A DNA stretch of 26,631 nt from a virus, in the IMG/VR virus record IMGVR_UViG_3300046048_001048, positions 1-26,631 of that record; one strand, written 5' to 3'. The notes under the pieces are model-generated. The model was not told the origin of the DNA and made no database searches. It saw only the letters and a program-made list of their open reading frames with translations. Below, one piece after another: positions 15,990 through 22,523 of this stretch; position 1 is the first letter of the stretch; the number at the start of each line of letters is the position of its first letter. The position numbers and the translations under genes were made by a program.

Positions 15990-16484
15990 TTAGAAAGGGA
16001 GATCATCAGGCACCGCTCCATCATCTACGTTCCCAAACCCACTACTATTATAAGGTACGTGCTCGAGAACCTGTACTGCATTCAGGTAAGCCGGTAAGTG
16101 AGTCTGCCCATTAACCTCTTTGTACTTGGCAAAGACCTTAATGTTAACGATTGAACCATTACCAACTTCCTCGGTGAATGGGGTTGCACCATCCCGACCA
16201 ACAACTCGCGGAGGCTCCATCGGGGAACCACTCTTGGTTTGAACTTTCTTCTTGCACCTGATGAACCAATCACCCTCTTTGTCCTGCTTCACATTGAACC
16301 CGACAGCTTTCATACGGTCTGCCTGATCCTTTGTTAAGATAGCATCAATCTTCCAGACGTGCTCAAACCTAGTGTCCGGGCGGATGAGTGATGCCCACTT
16401 ACAGGGCACATTAGATAATACAAACTCCTCACCATCAATAAACTCATCCCTCATCTGAATGCCACTACCTTTCTTTGCTGTCAT
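15990..16484 (-). CDS. Single-stranded DNA-binding protein (T7 gp2.5-like)
   Basis: 164 residues from ATG 16484, immediately after AAAGGAG; a longer frame from a GTG inside the upstream palindrome is rejected as a start. The beta-rich body ends in YLNAVQVLEHVPY and an acidic tail finishing DDLPF, the aromatic-ended acidic C-terminus typical of SSBs that recruit polymerase and helicase. The same order (SSB beside exonuclease, resolvase and polymerase) is seen in T7-like phages. Palindrome copy 4 lies just ahead of its ribosome site, and the AT-rich gap with a promoter lies further upstream. Confidence 0.75.
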   Translation of the reverse strand: MTAKKGSGIQMRDEFIDGEEFVLSNVPCKWASLIRPDTRFEHVWKIDAILTKDQADRMKAVGFNVKQDKEGDWFIRCKKKVQTKSGSPMEPPRVVGRDGATPFTEEVGNGSIVNIKVFAKYKEVNGQTHLPAYLNAVQVLEHVPYNSSGFGNVDDGAVPDDLPF

Positions 16485-16498
16485 AACTGATCTCCTTT

Positions 16499-16514
16499 GT
16501 GCATCTGGATGCAC
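16499..16514. repeat. Interspersed palindrome copy 4 (upstream of SSB ribosome site)
   Basis: GTGCATCTGGATGCAC on the + strand. On the - strand it is directly followed by AAAGGAG and then the SSB ATG. Confidence 0.9.
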
Positions 16515-16766
16515 ATCATTTAATTATGAGATGTCTTTACATCTCCCTTTTACTCTGCAGTCTCCTAAGATATCCTGTAGATAATCTTTATGACTTCTTA
16601 GAATTAGTGAGTCTTTTAGATATACCTCTTAAATGAATATCTTTAGTAACTAGAGTACATAATAGAAGTTTAAATAACATCTTAGAGATATCTATTAGAT
16701 GCTCTCTTTAACCTTCTATACTATTATCAGTGGGAAATCACTGTTTATCAACCCCCCATGTTTTTT
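16515..16766. other. AT-rich non-coding gap between sigma factor and SSB; candidate replication origin or leader
   Basis: This is the longest gene-free stretch of the minus-strand array. By my count 74 of 240 bases (16521-16760) are G/C, and only 28 of 120 in the middle. It holds a promoter near the sigma side, a perfect 7-bp inverted repeat GAGATGT/ACATCTC with a 4-base loop (16528-16545) and several degenerate TTAGATAT-like motifs on both strands. Short frames lack ribosome sites. Confidence 0.6.
16723..16751 (-). promoter_or_regulatory. Sigma-70-type promoter upstream of SSB operon
   Basis: TTGATA (16746-16751) and GATAAT (16723-16728) on the - strand are separated by exactly 17 bases; each box matches five of six consensus bases. 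The spacer contains an inverted repeat CAGTG/CACTG that could bind a regulator. Transcription would start near 16716 and run through the AT-rich leader into SSB. Confidence 0.65.
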
Positions 16767-17255
16767 TTATACCATGGTATTCTTAAGCCTCCTTATTGCC
16801 CTGTTCTCTGCATTCAGGACAGCCTGTGGTGTAACCCCAAGTTCATCAGCTATCTGTTGATGTGTGAAATCCATACCGTACCTATACCAAAGGATTGTCT
16901 TCTGGTTTTCTGTGAGATCAATCCAGTTCAGCAGTTCATTCAATCCAGACAACTCATAATACTCAGGGAATGGATTCTCTTCAACCCAATCCTGTTCTGC
17001 TAGTTTCCTCTTGACTTCCTCCGTGATGTAGTTCATTAAGTAGTAGTTCAACTTCGTATACAACCACGTCGTGAAGCTACTCTGATCACCTTGGAATGTA
17101 TCACACATCCTCAAGAAGACGAGGTTCATCTCAGCAATCATATCCTCCTGCATATAGTAGAAGGTTGCGTGTTTCCTCAAGAACATATTAACTAGCTTCT
17201 TGATGTAGTCCCGGTGCTGAATAAACAGTCTCTCTTTCTCGGATTTAGTCATCAT
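16767..17255 (-). CDS. Phage sigma-70-family RNA polymerase sigma factor
   Basis: 162 residues. Residues 10-80 resemble sigma region 2 (FYYMQEDMIAEMNLVFLRMCDTF, FTTWLYTKLNYYLMNYI), and 113-158 form region 4 with a helix-turn-helix (LTENQKTILWYRYGMDFTHQQIADELGVTPQAVLNAEN as two parts, then RAIRRLK). No region 3 or region 1 is visible, as in short alternative sigma factors. It should redirect host RNA polymerase, presumably to later phage promoters. The start is ATG ATG at 17255, overlapping the upstream stop. It sits directly after the polymerase operon and before the AT-rich gap. Confidence 0.8.
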   Translation of the reverse strand: MMTKSEKERLFIQHRDYIKKLVNMFLRKHATFYYMQEDMIAEMNLVFLRMCDTFQGDQSSFTTWLYTKLNYYLMNYITEEVKRKLAEQDWVEENPFPEYYELSGLNELLNWIDLTENQKTILWYRYGMDFTHQQIADELGVTPQAVLNAENRAIRRLKNTMV

Positions 17256-17479
17256 GAAGTTAACCTAATAATAGTATCGGCAGCAGCACCACCAATGAAA
17301 GTCCATAGGATATCATACCAATCCCAGAACCCTGTAGTAAACCGATCATAAGTCTCTTTACCAAATCCTGCAGCAACTACGCAAAACATAGCTACTTCAT
17401 GGTCGAACCCGACTCCAGACATTATGATCATAATTAAAGCACCAACAATAAAGTGATAAACTTTATCTTCGTATCTCAT
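17252..17479 (-). CDS. Small membrane protein with HFIxG and KExYD motifs
   Basis: 75 residues with predicted helices at YHFIVGALIMIIMSGVG, VAMFCVVAAGFG and ILWTFIGGAAADTII. The pattern HFIxG...AGxxKExYD...WDWYDILWTxxGG resembles small integral membrane proteins often found in phage genomes. The ATG (17479) overlaps the preceding TGA, and its own end overlaps the sigma start. Function unknown. Confidence 0.65.
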   Translation of the reverse strand: MRYEDKVYHFIVGALIMIIMSGVGFDHEVAMFCVVAAGFGKETYDRFTTGFWDWYDILWTFIGGAAADTIIRLTS

Positions 17480-17739
17480 TTAATCTTTTCACCTCCAAAA
17501 ATATCTGCCGTTGGGAGATCATTCAGATTATAAATGCTCATCATATCAATAGAATATGATTCATCTAAAAGTTTTTTAGTAAATAATTTTACAGCAAACT
17601 GTGATCCTGTAAGTACCATCTCCAACCAAGGACCACCACGTTCAAGTTGAGCATGAGTTGTTAATTTCCAACGTGAGATATCACCTTTCTTATCAGCATT
17701 AATTTCATCTGACTCTTGTTTACATTTACAATTATCCAT
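17476..17739 (-). CDS. Hypothetical protein (87 aa)
   Basis: 87 residues starting at ATG 17739, which overlaps the DNA polymerase TGA (TGATG) and has only a weak ribosome site, so translation is likely coupled to the polymerase gene. The N-terminus has CKCKQ; the middle (WKLTTHAQLERGGPWLEMVL) looks beta-rich. No family recognised. Confidence 0.6.
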   Translation of the reverse strand: MDNCKCKQESDEINADKKGDISRWKLTTHAQLERGGPWLEMVLTGSQFAVKLFTKKLLDESYSIDMMSIYNLNDLPTADIFGGEKIK

Positions 17740-19571
17740 CAGTGTGTTTGTCTCCAGTTCTTCCCGATTTTTGCTTCAGCAGTAATCGGTACGTTAATCT
17801 TTAGAAGCCTACCTGCTTCTCCTGCTAATGCAACAAACTTCTCTCCAAGATACTCCGCTGTGTCTTTTATTTGAGATGTCATTTCAAATTGGAGTTCATC
17901 ATGGTATGCAATCAACTGATAAACATATGAACCTGTGCCATCGTGCCAGTTAACAGCAAGCCACTCATCAATCAACCTCATCCAGTGCTTGAATACAATA
18001 GCAGCACCACCTTGCAGCAGAGTATTAAGTGCTTTCCTCTTCTGCCTGATCATAAGTATCCTTCTGTCTATCCCATGGATATTCCTTCCGGAATCAACAG
18101 CAGTTTCGAGATCATTGATTAAGAGCTTGAGTGCCGGGTTGCCCTCCCAGAATAACTCGAAGAGTTCTTTACCCGATCCCTTTGGTTGTCCAAGTGTGCT
18201 TGCTAGTTTCGCTTCACCACACCCATAGATCAAGGCATACAGTCCGTTCTTTGCAAGGTCACGAGAAACACCCCAAGCATCTGCATTGTACTGATGATAG
18301 TCACCATTGAGTACAATCTCAGCAAGCTCCGGTCCACCCGGATACCCCATAACATAGTGACACATCATCCTTGCTTCGATACCACTGAGGTCAACACCTA
18401 TCATGCAGTGATCATCAGGCACCCTGAATAACTCTCGAACCTCTTCACCATACAAGGTCTTAGGTCTTGGGATATTACAAACTGCACCACTATGACGGTA
18501 CCTAGATGTTGGAGTACCACACGTAAGAGCTTCGCTTGGTACCCTACCGTTATCTCGGACTAGTGTTAGTTGACCTTCAACCATCCTCATCCTATGCATA
18601 ATGGTACGATAATCAGCGATACTTCTCCCTAAGCCGGGAGGTAATGAGGAATATGAATCCTCTGTTAATTTCGGTGAGGTTATCTCTGATCTTCCTGTAA
18701 CAGGATTTTTCCTGAAGTTATACTCAGTAGGTTTCCATCCATGAGATAACAAGAAGTCTTTCACTTGTGGAGCTGAGTCCAAATTAAATGGTACATAATC
18801 TAACTTGCAGAAAGGACCACGTATTGTTTCTAGTACACTTGACCCCTCTCCGAAGTGGTTAATCACTCGAACAGAAAGTTCACCATCTAGTTTAAATGGG
18901 TTAGTAACTACAGTTCCCGGCTTGATAGTAGGTGGGATACCTTCAGTGATGCTATTCCTGATCGCATTGGATATCTCTGCCATCTCAGCGAGGAAATCCG
19001 TAGCCTTATCACGATCATAGAGAACACCATGTTGTACCTGTCTGGAGTGAATATCAGCAACTAGACATTCAAGCTGCATAACCTGCGGTTCTTTCATCAA
19101 CCACGAATCCTCAAACTGTTTGAAGACCTCAAGGTTTATCTTAACATCAGATATACATCTTTGTTTCATCTCAGGGGTGAGCTTAGAGAAGTCTTCGATA
19201 TGAGTCTTTTGAAACGGTAACCTCAACCTCTCTGCCCACGCTTCAATCGAATGCCCCCCTTTGATATCAGGTACGATAAGATTACTAGCAAGCATAGTAT
19301 CAAAGATATTCAGTCTTTGTTTTAATACCTGTGCATCCGGATGCATTTTTCTTAACACCGGAATATCATACCCTGTTATGTTGTGGCCTATAATCATGTT
19401 TGATTCAGCCAGTACATAATTGAGAAACCAATCAACATCAATGGTGGTGGTCGGACCTACCCACGTACCATTCTGTTCCACAATAAATGCTATGATATGA
19501 ATCATATCAACTGTTTCTAGGAACCCATTAGCCTCTAAGTCAAAGACTACTTTGTCATAAATCTTATTCAT
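17739..19571 (-). CDS. Family A DNA polymerase with 3'-5' exonuclease domain
   Basis: 610 residues, compared with 704 for T7 gp5. Exonuclease motifs: DLEANG (D11, E13), GHNITGYD (N64, D69) and CISDV (D142), where the Tyr normally four residues before that Asp is Arg. Polymerase motifs: GTPTSRYRHSG (352-362), motif A GVDLSGIEAR (D394, E399), motif B R437/K441/Y445 ending YG, and motif C YHDEL (H557, D558, E559). Tyr at 445 corresponds to T7 Y526. Palindrome copy 5 encodes M76-HPDA-Q81 between Exo II and Exo III. ATG 19571 follows GGAG; the primase-helicase gene ends nine bases upstream. Confidence 0.95.
   Translation of the reverse strand: MNKIYDKVVFDLEANGFLETVDMIHIIAFIVEQNGTWVGPTTTIDVDWFLNYVLAESNMIIGHNITGYDIPVLRKMHPDAQVLKQRLNIFDTMLASNLIVPDIKGGHSIEAWAERLRLPFQKTHIEDFSKLTPEMKQRCISDVKINLEVFKQFEDSWLMKEPQVMQLECLVADIHSRQVQHGVLYDRDKATDFLAEMAEISNAIRNSITEGIPPTIKPGTVVTNPFKLDGELSVRVINHFGEGSSVLETIRGPFCKLDYVPFNLDSAPQVKDFLLSHGWKPTEYNFRKNPVTGRSEITSPKLTEDSYSSLPPGLGRSIADYRTIMHRMRMVEGQLTLVRDNGRVPSEALTCGTPTSRYRHSGAVCNIPRPKTLYGEEVRELFRVPDDHCMIGVDLSGIEARMMCHYVMGYPGGPELAEIVLNGDYHQYNADAWGVSRDLAKNGLYALIYGCGEAKLASTLGQPKGSGKELFELFWEGNPALKLLINDLETAVDSGRNIHGIDRRILMIRQKRKALNTLLQGGAAIVFKHWMRLIDEWLAVNWHDGTGSYVYQLIAYHDELQFEMTSQIKDTAEYLGEKFVALAGEAGRLLKINVPITAEAKIGKNWRQTH
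19331..19346. repeat. Interspersed palindrome copy 5 (inside DNA polymerase)
   Basis: Core TGCATCCGGATGCA at 19332-19345. It is read as MHPDAQ in the exonuclease domain. On - strand RNA the outermost pair is A/C, unlike the other copies. Confidence 0.9.
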
Positions 19572-19579
19572 AGGCTCTC

Positions 19580-21238
19580 CTATTTGTTAATTACAGAGGT
19601 GAAGGAAGCAGCAGCAGTATTCAAACCTACTTCTTCCAGCCTACCTGACCTCCTATTATACCGGAGATTAATTGATCCGAAGTCACCACTTAACCGGTTC
19701 TTTAAGATGACAACCCTTACTGTATTTCTGATATTAATATCATCATTCAACTGGTCACGCTCGAGGCCCCATAGATCAGTGGAATATTTCCACATAGCTC
19801 GAGAACCTGTGAACTGTGAGCCATACACCCGGCCACCTGCACCATGATCTTTCCCTGTCTGTGGGTTATTCAAATGATTAACATGGAATATATTCAGTGG
19901 CATAGATTGAACCATCTTAGACCACACGAACATGGCATTATTGAGATAGGTGTTAGCTTCGGCTGAGTCCAAGTGAGCAGTAAGCGCACTCAATGGATCA
20001 ACAAAGATATTATAGATACCAGTGTTACACATATACAGCATCGTTTGCTCAACATCAATCCACTCCCTGTATCCACGATGATCATAGATGTGGACCAGAC
20101 CACGCAAAGATTCGATTGCATCCTTCAGTTCATTCTCATTGTAATCACAATCTGGCAACCAGACAGGCTTGCCAATCAGATGACCGCCCAGAGACCTGAG
20201 TGTTTTATGTGGGGCCTCTTCGAATGCGAGGATACCAATCTTTTGTTTATGTTGGAAGATCAAGTGAGTCTCAATCTCCTTAATAAAGGAAGTCTTACCC
20301 GCGCCCGGTCCTGCTCCTATCCCTATAATACTACCCGGCATTAACCCATATGTTAACTGAGTCAGCCCCTTGAATGGATAGTCAAGGCCCCACTCAACAG
20401 GCTCAAGAGCTTCCTCTTCGATGTCCTCAACGGACACAATACTCGACGGTGTGTGCGTCTTGGCTACACCAAATGCATCTCTGAATTCAGCGAGCTTCCC
20501 CTCTTCTAACATAGCGCAAGGGTCCTTCTCTGAGTACTTCATGATGCGTATGGTAGGGAGAATCATACTGAGCTTCTCCACTATAGCCTGACCGGGATCA
20601 TCCTGATCCCCGGCAAACACAATGTCATCAGCCTCCTGTAGAAATTTAATGTTATCCATCACAGCCTTGAGGTTCGCACCAAATGGCAGACCAATACACA
20701 TGAGTTTCTGCACATGGCGATGTAACATCTGGTAGGCAGCAGGAGCATCAAGCTCACCCTCAGTTATCACTATGACCCGAGGGGCAAAGGCAGACGATCT
20801 CATACCAAACAGATCAACCTTTGCATTACCTATCCTCGGGACAATACTGAAGTCCTTCGGAAGTGTGCGTACCTTATAGGCTACGATGTTCCTACCACGA
20901 TCAGTTGTGATAGGGTAATAGTGTTTCTTCTGCTCACCAGTGCTCGTATCAAATTCAACCTTGATCTCATACTTATCAATGATCTCCTTCGGTATCTTGC
21001 GTATGGTAGCAGGACCAAACTCACTGACATCTATGTGTCCTTGAGTCTTGTCTACTTTCTTACCCGGACCAGAGACTTCTTCACCATCCACCTCATAGTA
21101 TATCTTACCATTCTGGTGTAGGTTGTCTTTGATACAGGTCCATGTTGTTCCGTCCGACATCAGGAATAGATGGTCACCTTTCTTATCATGACCTACTTCC
21201 CTGCATTTCGGACAGACACGGTTGCGTTCTATTGGCAT
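19580..21238 (-). CDS. TOPRIM primase / DnaB-type helicase (T7 gp4-like)
   Basis: 552 residues. An N-terminal zinc-binding part (C9, C12, C35 and nearby His) replaces the usual second CxxC. TOPRIM motifs: ITEGELDA (E160) and AGDQDDPG (D211, D213). The RecA-like helicase half has Walker A GAGPGAGKT (308-316, K315), FEE at 339-341, Walker B IFVDPLSA (D414), FHVNHLNNP (motif H3-like) and a GGRVYGSQFTGSR region followed by LERD and KNRLSGDFG. It primes and unwinds DNA for the adjacent polymerase. ATG 21238 follows GAGG closely. Length is close to T7 gp4 (566). Confidence 0.92.
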   Translation of the reverse strand: MPIERNRVCPKCREVGHDKKGDHLFLMSDGTTWTCIKDNLHQNGKIYYEVDGEEVSGPGKKVDKTQGHIDVSEFGPATIRKIPKEIIDKYEIKVEFDTSTGEQKKHYYPITTDRGRNIVAYKVRTLPKDFSIVPRIGNAKVDLFGMRSSAFAPRVIVITEGELDAPAAYQMLHRHVQKLMCIGLPFGANLKAVMDNIKFLQEADDIVFAGDQDDPGQAIVEKLSMILPTIRIMKYSEKDPCAMLEEGKLAEFRDAFGVAKTHTPSSIVSVEDIEEEALEPVEWGLDYPFKGLTQLTYGLMPGSIIGIGAGPGAGKTSFIKEIETHLIFQHKQKIGILAFEEAPHKTLRSLGGHLIGKPVWLPDCDYNENELKDAIESLRGLVHIYDHRGYREWIDVEQTMLYMCNTGIYNIFVDPLSALTAHLDSAEANTYLNNAMFVWSKMVQSMPLNIFHVNHLNNPQTGKDHGAGGRVYGSQFTGSRAMWKYSTDLWGLERDQLNDDINIRNTVRVVILKNRLSGDFGSINLRYNRRSGRLEEVGLNTAAASFTSVINK

Positions 21239-21244
21239 AATACC

Positions 21245-21436
21245 TCACTCGTAAAGTTGATCCATATCAAACCCGAGTCCAAGCATTTCTTCCTCGGATA
21301 GTAAGCCATCATCAAATGCTTCTAATAATGCATCATCATTATCCCACTCGATACAATCTCCATCCAACAGTGAGACAACCTCTCGTTCATCTGTGTCAAT
21401 AAACTTACCTGTTCTATGACTGTATACTACACTCAT
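21245..21436 (-). CDS. Small acidic protein (63 aa)
   Basis: 63 residues from ATG 21436, overlapping the upstream stop (ATGA) with GGAGG nine bases ahead; an in-frame upstream extension is ignored. The chain is strongly acidic (DCIEWDNDDALLEAFDDGLLSEEEM) after a short beta-like start (SVVYSHRTGKFIDTD). It is immediately upstream of the primase-helicase gene. Function unknown; DNA mimicry is possible on charge alone, with no further support. Confidence 0.6.
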   Translation of the reverse strand: MSVVYSHRTGKFIDTDEREVVSLLDGDCIEWDNDDALLEAFDDGLLSEEEMLGLGFDMDQLYE

Positions 21437-21624
21437 TCTTCTATGCCTCCTGACATATAGTAATCCAACCCACATGGGTCAACAACTACCAACCAGTTAT
21501 GAAGCAGTTGGATGTCATTAGTTTTATCCCGGGTTTGTTCCTGTCGAACAACAGCCAACCACTTCTTCCGTATCTTCGGAATCTCTTTCTTATCTCTCAC
21601 AATAATCAGGCAATTAAGTTCCAT
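21433..21624 (-). CDS. Hypothetical protein, first gene after promoter (63 aa)
   Basis: 63 residues from ATG 21624 behind a strong GGAGGT, about 20 bases downstream of the promoter -10 box. It starts with a hydrophobic strand (LNCLIIV) followed by a basic helix (KKEIPKIRKKWLAVVRQEQ) and NWLVVVDPCG. As the leading gene of the replication operon it may be expressed early. No family recognised. Confidence 0.6.
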   Translation of the reverse strand: MELNCLIIVRDKKEIPKIRKKWLAVVRQEQTRDKTNDIQLLHNWLVVVDPCGLDYYMSGGIEE

Positions 21625-21644
21625 AGATAGTACCTCCTATACAT

Positions 21645-21673
21645 AATATAAACACTGTTTTACTTTTTGTCAA
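21645..21673 (-). promoter_or_regulatory. Consensus sigma-70 promoter for the replication operon
   Basis: On the - strand TTGACA (21668-21673, six of six) and TATATT (21645-21650, five of six) are spaced by exactly 17 bases in an AT-rich gap. The first gene's GGAGGT ribosome site follows within about 15 bases of the -10 box, so the leader is very short. It should be read by the host housekeeping polymerase and drives primase-helicase, polymerase and sigma. Confidence 0.85.
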
Positions 21674-21688
21674 GGTCCTTTATTGAAT

Positions 21689-21913
21689 TTAATAAGGTCC
21701 ATAATCATCAGTACCTTCACCGGGTTCATTGTTTGATTTCTCAATCAGACGCATGAATAAACGGTATAAAGCAGTGACAACAAACAGACCCACCGATGCA
21801 TTGACTATTAATCTCAAGACATCAAGAGCAATACATATATAGACTACATATTTTACATTGTCACCTAAGGTACTAACAGTTTCAAGAATAAGTTTCAGTT
21901 GTTCAAGGTCCAT
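21689..21913 (-). CDS. Small membrane protein with acidic tail (74 aa)
   Basis: 74 residues from ATG 21913 (the ATG one codon earlier is possible); GAAGGAG lies five bases ahead, with a palindrome copy directly before it. One long or two short hydrophobic helices (VKYVVYICIALDVLRLIV, ASVGLFVVTALYRLFM) precede an acidic tail. The frame also stays open upstream through the palindrome. No family recognised. Confidence 0.6.
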   Translation of the reverse strand: MDLEQLKLILETVSTLGDNVKYVVYICIALDVLRLIVNASVGLFVVTALYRLFMRLIEKSNNEPGEGTDDYGPY

Positions 21914-22082
21914 CATCGCTCCTTCGTGCATCCGGATGCACAGCCTTGAGATGACCCCGGGAATCCCGGGGCCACCTCTCGTGTCTAAAAGTTTCATCGG
22001 GGCAAGTGTCTTTGTACTTCTGACACCGATCACAGTTCATTGGGTCGGCCTTACTACATACACAGATCAGCTTACTCTCCAT
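21903..22082 (-). CDS. Small Cys-rich protein ending in the palindrome peptide (59 aa)
   Basis: 59 residues from ATG 22082, preceded by GGTGAG and close to the upstream gene's stop. ICVCSKADPMNCDRCQKYKDTC has five Cys, suggesting a zinc-binding module. The C-terminus reads AVHPDARRSDDGP, where VHPDAR is the palindrome. Its last codons overlap the next gene's start. Its frame is separate from the open frame of the membrane gene. Confidence 0.6.
   Translation of the reverse strand: MESKLICVCSKADPMNCDRCQKYKDTCPDETFRHERWPRDSRGHLKAVHPDARRSDDGP
21926..21941. repeat. Interspersed palindrome copy 6 (coding end of 59-aa gene, before next ribosome site)
   Basis: Perfect GTGCATCCGGATGCAC. On the - strand it is directly followed by GAAGGAG and the ATG of the 74-residue gene, while also encoding VHPDAR of the 59-residue gene. 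Confidence 0.92.
21955..21971. repeat. GC-only inverted repeat hairpin
   Basis: CCCCGGG (21955-21961) and CCCGGGG (21965-21971) pair perfectly around a 3-base AAT loop, inside the 59-residue gene and 14 bases from palindrome copy 6. No T tract follows on either strand, so it is not a standard terminator. It could affect translation or RNA stability. Confidence 0.7.
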
Positions 22083-22512
22083 CCATCTCACCAAGAATAT
22101 TACCAACAACCATCATCTCATTCCCCGGCAGTCTTTCCGCTGCACAGTGGAGGAACCAACTCAAATGCTCAAGCATACGATCAGGCATCCTCGCGGAACT
22201 AGTACCCTTCATAGCTCGGCCAATCGCTATCGTTCTTGCAAGCCTCTTGTTGAACGGCTTGTCCTCTTTGTCTATTGCGTAGCAGGACCACCCGACCATA
22301 ATCCTTGGGTACCAATCTCCGGTTGACTCATTATAATGTAGAACCGGTTCGGCATAGAAACATCCAATCGTATTCCCATTCTCATCCTTCGGATACCGGA
22401 TAAGAAACTGTTCCTTAGTGGGAGCCGGGAGAAGCTCAACTCCGAAGTCTGTATTTCCAAAAACCTCTTTAATCATTTGGTCAAAGATTTCCAGTTCATA
22501 ATTTCTTTCCAT
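22072..22512 (-). CDS. Hypothetical protein (146 aa)
   Basis: 146 residues from ATG 22512 behind a strong AGGAGGT. The N-terminal half is beta-rich (QFLIRYPKDENGNTIGCFYAEP, WYPRIMVGWSCYAID), followed by a helical block with NKRLARTIAIGRAMKG and a C-terminal helix. The layout resembles other phage proteins encoded beside CobS/VWA genes, but I recognise no function. Confidence 0.6.
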   Translation of the reverse strand: MERNYELEIFDQMIKEVFGNTDFGVELLPAPTKEQFLIRYPKDENGNTIGCFYAEPVLHYNESTGDWYPRIMVGWSCYAIDKEDKPFNKRLARTIAIGRAMKGTSSARMPDRMLEHLSWFLHCAAERLPGNEMMVVGNILGEMDGE

Positions 22513-22523
22513 TTGTATACCTC

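Noticed and set aside
16588-16680. 30-codon frame in the AT-rich gap starting MLFKLLL on the - strand
   Set aside because: No ribosome site ahead of it, and the composition follows from AT-rich DNA.
16769-16780. 12-bp palindrome ATACCATGGTAT
   Set aside because: Single copy within the last codons of the sigma gene; no link to the repeated palindrome and may be chance.
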